Notes under the pieces: generated by a model
What the model was told of the DNA's origin: nothing
Databases searched by the model: none
What the model saw: only the letters and a program-made list of their open reading frames with translations
Source: Pseudomonas peli
GTDB taxonomy: Bacteria; Pseudomonadota; Gammaproteobacteria; Pseudomonadales; Pseudomonadaceae
Length of the DNA stretch: 64,000 bases
Direction: 5' to 3'
Assembly: GCF_900099645.1 (NCBI RefSeq)
Contig: NZ_FMTL01000001.1
Span: 992,001-1,056,000 of the forward strand
Program-made: the position numbers and the translations under genes
In this document: in pieces, positions 1 to 9,505 of the stretch
Layout: each line of letters begins with the position of its first letter
Numbering within the stretch: position 1 is the stretch's first letter

Positions 1-2021
1 GTCCACAGGTTGCCGGAGACTTTTGGCGTAAAGGCCAGCTCGTCGCCATTGGTACGCAGTTCAGTGCCGTAATCCCCAGCATTCGCGCGACGACGTACGT
101 CATCCAGGTAAGCGCTGTGCTTACGTTCGCTGTCCATAAAGACGATGCCGCCAAACACGCTCCAGTTATCGGTGAGTTTGCCCGAAGCGCTCAACTCCAG
201 CCCTTTGACGGCCTGCTCACCATACCCTTTGAGCGTGGCGCTGCCGGTCTGGCCAACATCAAGCCCGGTGATGGCCACATTTTTCTTCACGGTGTAGAAC
301 AACGCCGCCGCGGTCGAGAGGCGCTTGTCGAAGAAATCCCACTTGGTGCCGATTTCATAGTTGTGCGCACGCACCGGGTCGGCCCCCTTGATCAGCGCGG
401 GCAGCCCCTGGTCGGCTCGCGAGATATCGGAGTTCGACAGGTAGGAGCCTGGCGGCTGAGTGGAAACGCCATACGCGGTGTAGAGGCTGCCATTCGGCAG
501 TGGCTTGTACACCAGGCCCAGCTTGCCGCCCAGGCTCAACTCGGTGTCATTGAAACCATCGCCCGGCGTAGCGGCACCGCTGCTCAGGTTACGGCTGCTG
601 ATGCTGGCCTCGTATTGCTCCAGGCGCAGGCCACCGGTGAGTTGCCACTGCGGGTTGAACTCCAGCGTGTCGTAAACATAAAGAGCGGCAGTATCCACAT
701 CCACCTTGGTGCGATCACGCGGAGCCAGTGCTGCCGGCACACTGCGCGACCAGTCCGGGTGAAACACACTGACCAGGCCGGGCAGGGTCTGTGAAGCGAA
801 TGCCAGCGACTCGGACTTCTCGTGAGTCAACTCCAGCCCAGTGGACAGGTTGTGGGCAATACCCCAGGTCGAAAACTGGGTGGACAGGTTGGTGATGTTG
901 CTCAGGGACGTGTTGACCCGGTCGTATTGCTGACGCTGCACATTGACCAGCGCGGCATTGGCATTGTTATCGTCATCCAAGACATGGGTAAACCGCGCCT
1001 GACGATCCACCCGAGCAAGGCGTGTCTGGTTGCTCACGGTGCTGACGGCACCAAGATCCTGCTCAATACGAAACAGCAATGCATCGCTGGTGGTGTCGTC
1101 GAAATCCGACTTTAGGCCGAAGAACGTGTCACGGTCCGCCGACCAAACGGACGGATCATAGGGCGTACCGGCACCCTTGAGTTTGTCGCGCAGCGCCACC
1201 CCGGCCACCCCAAGGTCAGGACGATCATTCATCTGTACATGCTCATAGGCGAAGATCGTGCGCGTATCGGTGCCCAAGCCAAACGCTACCGAAGGTGCGA
1301 TGCCCCAACTGTTCTTCTCGGCATGCTCACGCCCGGCCACACCGCTGTCTTCCAGCAGCAGGTTGAGGCGCACTGCGGTGCTGTCGTTGATCACCTGATT
1401 GGTATCGAGGGTCATGCGCTTGCGCGCCTCGGAATCGTATTGGTCGAAGGCATAGCTGATGCCGCCACCGATAAATTCTTCCAAGGTTGGCGTCTTGGTC
1501 ACGAGGTTGACGTAGCCCCCTGCACCACCCCGGCCGTTATCGGCCGCCGGGCCCTTGGCCACTTCAACCGACTCGACGTTGAAAACGTCGCGGGTGTAGC
1601 TGCCGTTGTCGCGCGCACCGTCGATAAAGATGCTGCCGCTGGTGTCGAAACCACGCAGGCTGAAATTGTTGGTGCCACTGGCAAAGCCGTTCTCGCCGGC
1701 ATTGAAGCTGATACCAGGCGTGTTGCTCAGCACGTCAGTCAGGTTGCGCGCGCCCTGCTCCTTGAACAGCGCTTCAGGGATAACGCTGAAGGTTTGCGGC
1801 GTATCCAACAGCGCCGCAGTCTGCTTTGGCGAGGAGGCCTTATCGACCTTGTAGCCGTCGTCCTGCTGACCTTTAACCGTGACGCTGCCCAGCTCAACCG
1901 GGGTTTTATCGGCGTCGGCAGCCAAGCTGTGGCTGGCACAGGATGCGATGGCTAAACCGATGGCGCTGGCCAGCAGGCGGCGTTGCGGGAGACTTCTGCG
2001 CTTTTTATCGTAGTTGTTCAT
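1..2021 (-). CDS. piuA: TonB-dependent catecholate siderophore receptor, Fiu/PiuA type (3' end outside window)
   Basis: Outer-membrane, TonB-gated receptor that imports ferric catecholate siderophores. The reverse-strand frame is open from an ATG at 2021 to the window edge, giving 673 residues; roughly the last 80 residues (final barrel strands) are missing. A signal peptide ends near ASHSLAADA. The plug domain follows (LLDTPQTFSVIPEALFKEQG, then NLTDVLSNTPGISF), then FIDGARDNGSYTRDVFNVE and VEVAKGPAADNGRGG. These segments, and VAFGLGTDTRTIFAYEHV in the barrel, resemble E. coli Fiu. The neighbour speC agrees with the P. aeruginosa piuA region as I recall it. The family call is firm; the exact ligand is not. 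Confidence 0.88.
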   Translation of the reverse strand, partial: MNNYDKKRRSLPQRRLLASAIGLAIASCASHSLAADADKTPVELGSVTVKGQQDDGYKVDKASSPKQTAALLDTPQTFSVIPEALFKEQGARNLTDVLSNTPGISFNAGENGFASGTNNFSLRGFDTSGSIFIDGARDNGSYTRDVFNVESVEVAKGPAADNGRGGAGGYVNLVTKTPTLEEFIGGGISYAFDQYDSEARKRMTLDTNQVINDSTAVRLNLLLEDSGVAGREHAEKNSWGIAPSVAFGLGTDTRTIFAYEHVQMNDRPDLGVAGVALRDKLKGAGTPYDPSVWSADRDTFFGLKSDFDDTTSDALLFRIEQDLGAVSTVSNQTRLARVDRQARFTHVLDDDNNANAALVNVQRQQYDRVNTSLSNITNLSTQFSTWGIAHNLSTGLELTHEKSESLAFASQTLPGLVSVFHPDWSRSVPAALAPRDRTKVDVDTAALYVYDTLEFNPQWQLTGGLRLEQYEASISSRNLSSGAATPGDGFNDTELSLGGKLGLVYKPLPNGSLYTAYGVSTQPPGSYLSNSDISRADQGLPALIKGADPVRAHNYEIGTKWDFFDKRLSTAAALFYTVKKNVAITGLDVGQTGSATLKGYGEQAVKGLELSASGKLTDNWSVFGGIVFMDSERKHSAYLDDVRRRANAGDYGTELRTNGDELAFTPKVSGNLW

Positions 2022-2050
2022 GAGAATCGCTCAGGCTTTAAAATCTGGCG

Positions 2051-2080
2051 CAATTCTAATTAGTAAGCACTCTCAATCAA
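2051..2080 (-). promoter_or_regulatory. Possible degenerate Fur box upstream of the siderophore receptor
   Basis: An AT-rich stretch 30-60 bases upstream of the receptor start reads on the minus strand as TTGAGAGTGCTTACTAATTA, loosely like the 7-1-7 Fur motif (TGATAATGATTATCA-like arms). Iron repression of such receptors is well established. The match is imperfect, so this is a candidate only. Confidence 0.3.
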
Positions 2081-2210
2081 TCTTTACATCTCGTTTACAG
2101 CAACTCGTTTGTAACAAAATTGTTACGGCGAAACGCCCAGAGCTGCAGCCCACACGCCTGCAATAACGACAGGCACCTGACGGATCAGAGGCAGAAGATT
2201 GCGGGCACAA

Positions 2211-2240
2211 AAAAGGCACGAGGGTGAGCCCGTGCCTTTT
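2211..2240 (-). terminator. Rho-independent terminator of speC
   Basis: AAAAGGCACG and CGTGCCTTTT form a perfect 10-bp stem around a 10-base spacer. On the minus strand the stem is followed by a T run. It lies about 20 bases beyond the speC stop codon and separates speC from the receptor gene on the same strand. Confidence 0.9.
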
Positions 2241-2262
2241 TGCGTAGCGTTTAGCCTGCGTA

Positions 2263-3426
2263 TTACAGGTAGAACGACTTCAGCGGCGGGAAGCCATTGA
2301 ACTCCACCGCGCTGTAGCTGGTGGTGTAGGCGCCAGTGGACAGCCAGTAGACACGGTCACCGATGGCCAGATTGAGCGGCAGGCCGTACTTGTAGTTCTC
2401 GTACATGATGTCAGCGCTGTCGCAGGTCGGCCCCGCGATGACAACCTCTTCCATCTCGCCCTTCTTCTCGGTGTAGAGCGGGAACTTGATCGCCTCGCCC
2501 ATGGTTTCGATCAGGCCACTGAACATGCCCACATCGACATACACCCAGCGTTCGACCGCGGTACGCGACTTGCGCGCCACCAGCACCACTTCGCTGACCA
2601 GAATGCCCGCGTTGGCGATCAGCGAGCGGCCCGGTTCAAGGATGATTTCCGGCAGGTCATCGCCGAAGTCTTCCTTGAGGAAACGGATGATTTCCTCGGC
2701 ATAGGTTTCCAGGCTGTTGGTACGGGTGATGTAGTTGGCAGGGAAGCCGCCGCCCATGTTGATCAGCTTGAGCTCAATGCCGTCTTCTTCTTTAAGACGC
2801 TCGAAGATCACCTTTACCTTGGCAATCGCCGCGTCCCACACCGAGATGTCGCGCTGCTGCGAGCCAACGTGGAACGACAAGCCGTAAGGCACCAGACCGA
2901 GGTCACGGGCGAGGATCAGCAGGTCCATGGCCATGTCAGTCTGGCAGCCGAACTTGCGCGACAGCGGCCAATCGGCAGTGGTCGAGCCTTCGGTGAGGAT
3001 GCGCACATAGACTTTCGCACCCGGCGCAGCCTTGGCGATATTGCGCAGGTCGGCTTCCGAGTCGGTGGCGAACAGGCGCACGCCCTTCTCATAGAAGTAG
3101 CGGATGTCCTTGGATTTCTTGATGGTGTTGCCGTAGCTGATGCGATCCGGGCTGACGCCACGTCCCATGACCTTGTCCAGCTCGTAGATCGAGGCGATAT
3201 CGAAGCTGGAGCCTTTTTCCTTGAGCAAGTCGATGATCTCGACCGCCGGGTTGGCCTTGACTGCGTAATACACCTTGGCGAATTCGAAACCAGCGCGCAG
3301 GTCATCGTAAGCCTGGCTGATGATCGCGGTATCGATGACCACGAACGGGGTTTCCTGAGTATCGGCAAACGCCTTCATGCGCTGAAACGTAGCGGGTGCG
3401 TAATAGTCTTCGACCTTGATCGGCAT
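2263..3426 (-). CDS. speC: Ornithine decarboxylase, PLP fold type III
   Basis: Decarboxylates L-ornithine to putrescine in the cytoplasm (polyamine synthesis); related enzymes also accept lysine. The protein has 387 residues, the usual length for the short eukaryote-like decarboxylases of Pseudomonas. Visible features are the PLP lysine in YYAVKANP (K57), the HVGSQQ segment, the glycine-rich MGGGFP loop, EPGRSLIANAG for phosphate binding, and the catalytic cysteine in GPTCDSAD (C335), which acts across the dimer interface. The start has a GGAG ribosome site six bases upstream. It is monocistronic, with its own terminator and a long structured leader. Confidence in the family is very high; ornithine versus lysine preference cannot be read with certainty. 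Confidence 0.95.
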   Translation of the reverse strand: MPIKVEDYYAPATFQRMKAFADTQETPFVVIDTAIISQAYDDLRAGFEFAKVYYAVKANPAVEIIDLLKEKGSSFDIASIYELDKVMGRGVSPDRISYGNTIKKSKDIRYFYEKGVRLFATDSEADLRNIAKAAPGAKVYVRILTEGSTTADWPLSRKFGCQTDMAMDLLILARDLGLVPYGLSFHVGSQQRDISVWDAAIAKVKVIFERLKEEDGIELKLINMGGGFPANYITRTNSLETYAEEIIRFLKEDFGDDLPEIILEPGRSLIANAGILVSEVVLVARKSRTAVERWVYVDVGMFSGLIETMGEAIKFPLYTEKKGEMEEVVIAGPTCDSADIMYENYKYGLPLNLAIGDRVYWLSTGAYTTSYSAVEFNGFPPLKSFYL

Positions 3427-3901
3427 GCGGAACTCCAGTTGGCTGAACCCGTTAACACAGTTTTAGTCAGGCAAACGCTGCGTACGCAGTCCGTTGCCCA
3501 CCATTTAGGGAGACCTGGCGGCTAACCCGCACAGGTAGAACGTCTGATCAGTTTCCCCACTTTGGTTCGCCTACTTCCCAAGGCATGTCGCCGAGAACCC
3601 TGTGGGCCTCTCGTCGTCAGTACTTGAGCCGGATGGATCGTTGCCAGCATGGACGTTCGGCGCGAACTTTAGGGCCATGGGGGGCTGAGATCAATCAAAA
3701 ATGCCGTGCTTTTGCTCCTCTTTGTCGCCTTATTGATTGAACGTTTTATATTCAAAACAAAACGCCATGAAATGCTGCACAACGCGCGAAAAAACCCAGG
3801 TTTTGCGCACTGACTACAGGTCGCCGCGCTGACCGACGTTTACCGTTATAATCGCCGCCTTTTTTGACAGACCGACTATTCAGTCGACGGGTTCCCGCAC
3901 A
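3427..3901. other. Divergent intergenic region between speC and prfC
   Basis: 475 bases without a gene. The half nearest speC holds the hairpins described separately. The half nearest prfC has a TATAAT hexamer at 3847-3852, about 50 bases before the prfC start, but no good -35 hexamer at the right spacing. A TTGATT element on the minus strand near 3692-3697 could be the speC -35. No convincing complete promoter was found for either gene. Confidence 0.4.
3471..3536 (-). promoter_or_regulatory. Structured 5' leader of speC (two strong hairpins)
   Basis: Two stable hairpins sit 45-110 bases upstream of the speC start. The first (3471-3496) pairs GCAA(A)CG with CGTTGC around the perfect palindrome CTGCGTACGCAG (3478-3489). 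The second (3513-3536) pairs ACCTGGCGG with CCGC(A)CAGGT around a 5-base loop. Neither is followed by a T run, so they are not simple terminators. A regulatory leader is an inference; I do not recognise a named RNA family. Confidence 0.4.
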
Positions 3902-5485
<1,584 letters not shown>

Positions 5486-5491
5486 GCCATC

Positions 5492-5531
5492 CACCCTCTC
5501 CCCAACCCTCTCCCGCCAGCGGGAGAGGGAG
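5492..5531. repeat. Palindromic REP-like repeat, copy A
   Basis: CCCTCTCCCGC and GCGGGAGAGGG (5506-5516 and 5519-5529) form a perfect 11-bp stem with a 2-base loop, flanked by a second CCCTCTCC tract. Copy B, 90 bases on, is the same element in inverted orientation, so A and B form a REPIN-like pair. It also lies where the prfC terminator would be expected, though no T run follows. Confidence 0.8.
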
Positions 5532-5607
5532 CCGAACGCAGCAGGTTGTAGATACGCTAGCGCCGCCTCGATCACTGGCTGAATTACTAATCCAACAAGC
5601 TACGCGG

Positions 5608-5994
5608 TCAACTCCCCTCGCCCGCTTGCGGGAGAGGGGCTGGGGGAGAAGGCCGCTTGTGCTCCACCCATAAGCGCAACCGCTCCAGCACCGCATCTGT
5701 TTGCAGCAGCACCTCATGATTCCAGAAACGCAAAACTTCAAAGCCCTGCGTCCTTAGCCAGCCATCACGCTGCTCGTCATAGGCCGTCTGCTCTGCATGC
5801 TGACTACCATCCAGCTCAATGACCAGGCCTATCTCCAGGCACACGAAATCCACGATGTAACGGCCCAACGGCTTCTGCCGCTTGAACTTAAGCCCCATGC
5901 AATGATGGGCGCGCAGCTGATACCAAAGACACCGTTCTGCCTCGGTCATCTCACGCCGCAGCGTTCTGGCACGCTCCCTCATCTGCCCGTCCAT
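5608..5994 (-). CDS. DUF559 family nuclease-like protein
   Basis: Small 128-residue protein of the DUF559 family, related in fold to Vsr-type and PD-(D/E)xK endonucleases. The core is visible: an N-terminal MTEAERCLWYQLRAH helix, then RYIVDFVCLEIGLVIELDGS, where the VDF acidic residue, IELDG and the following SQH match the family's putative catalytic positions, and GFEVLRFWNHEVL near the end. The C-terminal tail RPSPPAPLPQAGEGS is encoded by a palindromic repeat and is probably not part of the fold. An alternative start lies at Met5. The cellular role of this family is not established; nuclease activity is inference from the fold. Confidence 0.8.
   Translation of the reverse strand: MDGQMRERARTLRREMTEAERCLWYQLRAHHCMGLKFKRQKPLGRYIVDFVCLEIGLVIELDGSQHAEQTAYDEQRDGWLRTQGFEVLRFWNHEVLLQTDAVLERLRLWVEHKRPSPPAPLPQAGEGS
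5612..5652. repeat. Palindromic REP-like repeat, copy B (inside the DUF559 3' end)
   Basis: CCCCTCGCCCGC (5614-5625) and GCGGGAGAGGGG (5628-5639) pair over 12 bp with one mismatch, followed by a CTGGGGGAGAAGG tail matching the reverse complement of copy A. The element overlaps the last coding bases of the DUF559 gene and encodes its PAPLPQAGEGS tail. Confidence 0.8.
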
Positions 5995-6043
5995 AAGCTA
6001 CCCTGCTCCCTGCAAAGCCCACTATTTGAACAAACCCTAGCCC

Positions 6044-6823
6044 ATGCACCTGATCGACACCCACACCCACCTGGATTTCCCCGACTTCAATGCGGATCGC
6101 AGCGAGCTACTGACGCGCTGCCGCAGCCGTGGCATTGAACGGTTGGTGGTGCTGGGTGTGCATCAGGCCAACTGGCAGCGAGTGTTGGATCTGGTGCAAG
6201 CCGAAGACAGCCTGTACGCGGCGTTCGGCCTGCACCCGGTGTACCTGGATGAACACCAGCCAGAACACCTGAGCGAACTGCGTGACTGGCTGACTCGCTG
6301 CGCCGGCCACCCGAAGCTTTGCGCCGTGGGCGAGTTCGGTTTGGACTATTTTCTCGAACAGCTGGACCGCGAACGGCAGCAACAGCTGTTCGAAGCGCAG
6401 CTCAAACTCGCCAGCGAATTCGAGCTGCCCGCCCTGCTCCACGTACGCCGCGCCCATGCCGCGACGATCGCCACGCTGAAGCGCCTTAAGCCAGCGCGTG
6501 GCGGCATCATCCATGCCTTTGCCGGCAGCACTGAAGAAGCAAGGGAATACCTCAAGCTCGGTTTCAAACTCGGCCTCGGCGGCGCCCCCACCTGGCCGCA
6601 GGCACTGCGTCTGCGCAAGGTGGTGGCGCAATTGCCGCTGGAGGCCATCGTGCTGGAAACCGACTCACCCGACATGGCGCCGTCCATGCACCCTAACCAG
6701 CGCAATAGCCCGGACTACCTGCCGGACATCTGCGCGGCCCTGGCCGAGCTACGCGGCATCAGTGCCGAAGAGCTGGCCAGCGCCAGCAGCCGCAATGCCG
6801 CCGCATTGTTTTGCTGGGACTGA
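6044..6823 (+). CDS. TatD family metal-dependent hydrolase
   Basis: 259-residue TIM-barrel metallohydrolase of the TatD DNase family. Metal ligands are visible in order: DTHTHLDF at the N terminus, VGEFGLDYF with the bridging glutamate, LLHVRRAH, IIHAFAGS, and ETDSPDMAPS near the end. Family members show 3'-5' exonuclease or deoxyribonuclease activity in vitro; the physiological substrate here is unknown. Pseudomonas carries several TatD paralogues (TatD, YcfH, YjjV types) and the sequence alone does not settle which this is. The start ATG encodes MHLIDTHTH, the usual family start. It converges with the fruBKA operon. Confidence 0.88.
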   Translation: MHLIDTHTHLDFPDFNADRSELLTRCRSRGIERLVVLGVHQANWQRVLDLVQAEDSLYAAFGLHPVYLDEHQPEHLSELRDWLTRCAGHPKLCAVGEFGLDYFLEQLDRERQQQLFEAQLKLASEFELPALLHVRRAHAATIATLKRLKPARGGIIHAFAGSTEEAREYLKLGFKLGLGGAPTWPQALRLRKVVAQLPLEAIVLETDSPDMAPSMHPNQRNSPDYLPDICAALAELRGISAEELASASSRNAAALFCWD

Positions 6824-6850
6824 CCTGGGGCGAAACCCACCGTCGCGGGC

Positions 6851-8572
6851 TTATGCCGCCGCCTCAACCAGAGGCTGAGTGTCCGCACGTTTCAACAGGG
6901 CATAGCTCACCCCAGTCAGCAGACTGCCCGCAACAATGGCTAACAGGTACAACAGCGCATGGTTAATCGCGTTGGGGATCAACAACACAAACAGACCACC
7001 ATGCGGGGCCATCAACTTACAGCCGAAATACATCGACAGAGCACCGGTCAGTGCCCCTCCAGCAATGCTCGCTGGAATCACCCGTAACGGGTCCTTGGCG
7101 GCAAACGGAATCGCCCCTTCGGAGATAAAACACAGCCCCAACACACCAGCGGCCTTGCCTGCCTGGCGCTCGCTTTGCGCGAACTTGTGCCGCGCTAGCA
7201 CGGTGGCAATCGCCATGCCGATGGGGGGCACCATACCGCCGGCCATGGCCGCTGCCATGGGGGCGTAGCTCTGTGAGGCCAGCAAGCCAACCGAGAAGGC
7301 ATAAGCAGCCTTGTTGATCGGCCCACCGAGGTCCACGCACATCATGCCGCCAAGCAACAGCCCCAGCAGCACCGCATTGGACGTGCCCATGGTGTCGAGA
7401 AACACGGTCAGCGCGGCGAGCATGCCGGCAACCGGTTTGCCGACCACAAAGATCATCACCAACCCCGTAAACAGGCTGGCCAGCAGCGGGATGATCAGAA
7501 TGGGTTTGAGCGCTTCAATGCTGGTCGGCAACTTGACCCAACGCGCCAACGCCTTGGCCGAATAGCCCGCCAAAAAGCCGGCCACGATGCCACCGAGAAA
7601 GCCTGCGCCCAAGGAGCTGGCCAACAGCCCGCCAATCATCCCAGGAGCCAGCCCCGGCCGGTCGGCAATCGAATAGGCAATGTAACCCGCCAGCAACGGC
7701 ACCATCAGCTTGAATGCTGCATCCCCGCCAATCTGCATCAGCGCGGCGGCCAGCGAACCTTCCTGCTTGAACGCCTCGATGCCAAAGACAAATGACAGGG
7801 CGATCAACAAACCACCAGCCACCACCATCGGCAGCATGTAGGACACACCCGTGAGCAGGTGCTTGTAGGGACCATTTTTCTCGCTGGGGGAAGGGCTCGC
7901 GCTAGCCTCTGACGGTTCGCCCGTCAGAGGGCGGGCTTCAGCAAAAGCACGCTCCAGCGTTTGTTGTGGCTGTTTGAGCGCCACACCCGTGCCGCAGCGG
8001 TACACTTTCTTGCCGGCGAAACGGGCAGTGTCCACCTCGATATCGGTCGCCAGTAGAACGGCGTCAGCGGCAGCAATGGTGGCATCATCCAGCAGGTTGC
8101 GTGCACCGACAGAGCCGCGGGTCTCCACCTGCAGCACGATGCCCATGCGCGCAGCCGCCTGTTGCAAGGCTTCGGCTGCCATAAACGTGTGTGCCACACC
8201 AGTGGGGCAGGCGGTGACGGCAACCAAGCGTCGCACGCTGCTGGCAACCGCAGCCTCTTCGACATAGGGCTCCGCGCGTTCAGCCGCCTCTCGTAGGAAG
8301 CGTTGCGGGTCAGCCAAGGCATCAGCTGGCGTGGACTGCACCAGGCGCTTACCAACAAAACGGCTCAGCGACAGCTCGCCGGTTTTCACCACCAGTACCA
8401 GGTCGGCCGCGGTGATATCCGCCGCGCTCAATGGCGAGCCGATAGCCCGCGCATCCTGAACCTCAACCTTGGCCTTCCAACCCAGGCGTTCGGCGGCGGC
8501 CTGCAGCAGCCGCGAGCACAACACGCTGGTGACCTGGCCATTGGGGCAGGCGGTAATGATCAGCAGATTCAT
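6851..8572 (-). CDS. fruA: PTS fructose transporter subunit IIBC
   Basis: Inner-membrane permease that imports fructose and phosphorylates it to fructose 1-phosphate. Domain order is IIB' (about 1-95), IIB (about 115-210) and membrane IIC (about 230-560). The active-site cysteine of the functional IIB is in TACPTGVAHTFMAAE (C122); the first IIB-like domain keeps a cysteine in ITACPNGQV (C9). IIC has many hydrophobic helices and the MMCVDLGGPINKAAY loop. I chose the ATG at 8572 because an AGAGG site lies eight bases upstream; the TTG two codons earlier would sit too close. It is the last gene of fruB-fruK-fruA, 18 bases after fruK. Confidence 0.95.
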   Translation of the reverse strand: MNLLIITACPNGQVTSVLCSRLLQAAAERLGWKAKVEVQDARAIGSPLSAADITAADLVLVVKTGELSLSRFVGKRLVQSTPADALADPQRFLREAAERAEPYVEEAAVASSVRRLVAVTACPTGVAHTFMAAEALQQAAARMGIVLQVETRGSVGARNLLDDATIAAADAVLLATDIEVDTARFAGKKVYRCGTGVALKQPQQTLERAFAEARPLTGEPSEASASPSPSEKNGPYKHLLTGVSYMLPMVVAGGLLIALSFVFGIEAFKQEGSLAAALMQIGGDAAFKLMVPLLAGYIAYSIADRPGLAPGMIGGLLASSLGAGFLGGIVAGFLAGYSAKALARWVKLPTSIEALKPILIIPLLASLFTGLVMIFVVGKPVAGMLAALTVFLDTMGTSNAVLLGLLLGGMMCVDLGGPINKAAYAFSVGLLASQSYAPMAAAMAGGMVPPIGMAIATVLARHKFAQSERQAGKAAGVLGLCFISEGAIPFAAKDPLRVIPASIAGGALTGALSMYFGCKLMAPHGGLFVLLIPNAINHALLYLLAIVAGSLLTGVSYALLKRADTQPLVEAAA

Positions 8573-8590
8573 GGTCAATGCCTCTTATTC

Positions 8591-9505
8591 TTACAAGGGC
8601 TGTAGCCGCACAGCGGCTTCTAAGCGGGCTAATTGTTCGCGGTCATGGATGCCAAAGCCGATCTGCGTCACCGCCTGCGCAGCCACCGCCGTCGCCATAC
8701 GCAAGGTGCGTTCAGCCGGCCAGCCTTGCAGCAGGCCGTGCAAGCTGGCGGCCAACAGCGAATCGCCAGCACCGACTGTGCTAACGACCTCGACGCGAGG
8801 CGGTATGGCGCGCAAGGCAATGCCGGGGCCATGCCAGTCGACACCGGCACTGCCCCGCGACAGCACAACATGCTCGATGCCTTGCCCGCGCAATTTACGC
8901 ACAGCCGCCGAGAGGTCGCTGCCGCAGACCTCGCTGAGCTCCTCTTCGTTGGGTTTGATCATCCAGGGCGCAATGGGCAACGCGGCCTGCAACGCCGCGC
9001 CACTGCTGTCGAGCACCAGCGGCACGCCACTGGCTTTGAGCCGATGCACTAACGCGGCAAACCACGCTGTGCTCACGCCGCGCGGCAGGCTACCGGCCAC
9101 CACAATCGCATCGTGCCCCGCCACCAGCGGTATCAGGTTATCGAGCAGGCTCTGCAGGTGCTCGTCCTCGACCTGCAAACCAGGACCGTTTAGGTCGGTA
9201 ATCCGCCCATCGGCCTCAGCCAGTTTGATATTGCTGCGGGTCTCGCCCGGCACGCGGATAAAGGCATCGGCAAAACCACGGGCCTGCATCAAATTTTCAA
9301 ATGGCTGCGCATTGTCGCTGCCAAGAAAACCGCTGACCGTCAGGTGATGGCCCAGATCAGCAAGTACCTGGGCGACATTCAGCCCCTTGCCAGCGGCGTG
9401 ACGCGTGAGGCCCAGGCTGCGATTGACCGCACCGGGGATCAGCTTGTCGAGGCTAACCGTGAGATCCAGCGCCGGGTTCAGGGTCAGGGTCAGGATACGG
9501 GCCAT
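8591..9505 (-). CDS. fruK: 1-phosphofructokinase
   Basis: Phosphorylates fructose 1-phosphate with ATP to fructose 1,6-bisphosphate. The protein has 304 residues and belongs to the PfkB family. Evidence: TLTLNPALDLTV at the N terminus, HAAGKGLNVA (first PfkB signature), and VSTVGAGDSLLAASLHGLL, containing the GAGD anion hole and catalytic aspartate. Its start overlaps the fruB stop by one base (TGATG), so translation is probably coupled. Its substrate is a fructose 1-phosphate pool that is also the usual effector of Cra. Confidence 0.95.
   Translation of the reverse strand: MARILTLTLNPALDLTVSLDKLIPGAVNRSLGLTRHAAGKGLNVAQVLADLGHHLTVSGFLGSDNAQPFENLMQARGFADAFIRVPGETRSNIKLAEADGRITDLNGPGLQVEDEHLQSLLDNLIPLVAGHDAIVVAGSLPRGVSTAWFAALVHRLKASGVPLVLDSSGAALQAALPIAPWMIKPNEEELSEVCGSDLSAAVRKLRGQGIEHVVLSRGSAGVDWHGPGIALRAIPPRVEVVSTVGAGDSLLAASLHGLLQGWPAERTLRMATAVAAQAVTQIGFGIHDREQLARLEAAVRLQPL

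Noticed and set aside
92..101. GACGTACGTC inside the siderophore receptor gene as another copy of the amide operator
   Set aside because: Half-sites are in a different arrangement with no 4-base spacer, it lies within coding sequence and far from amide genes.
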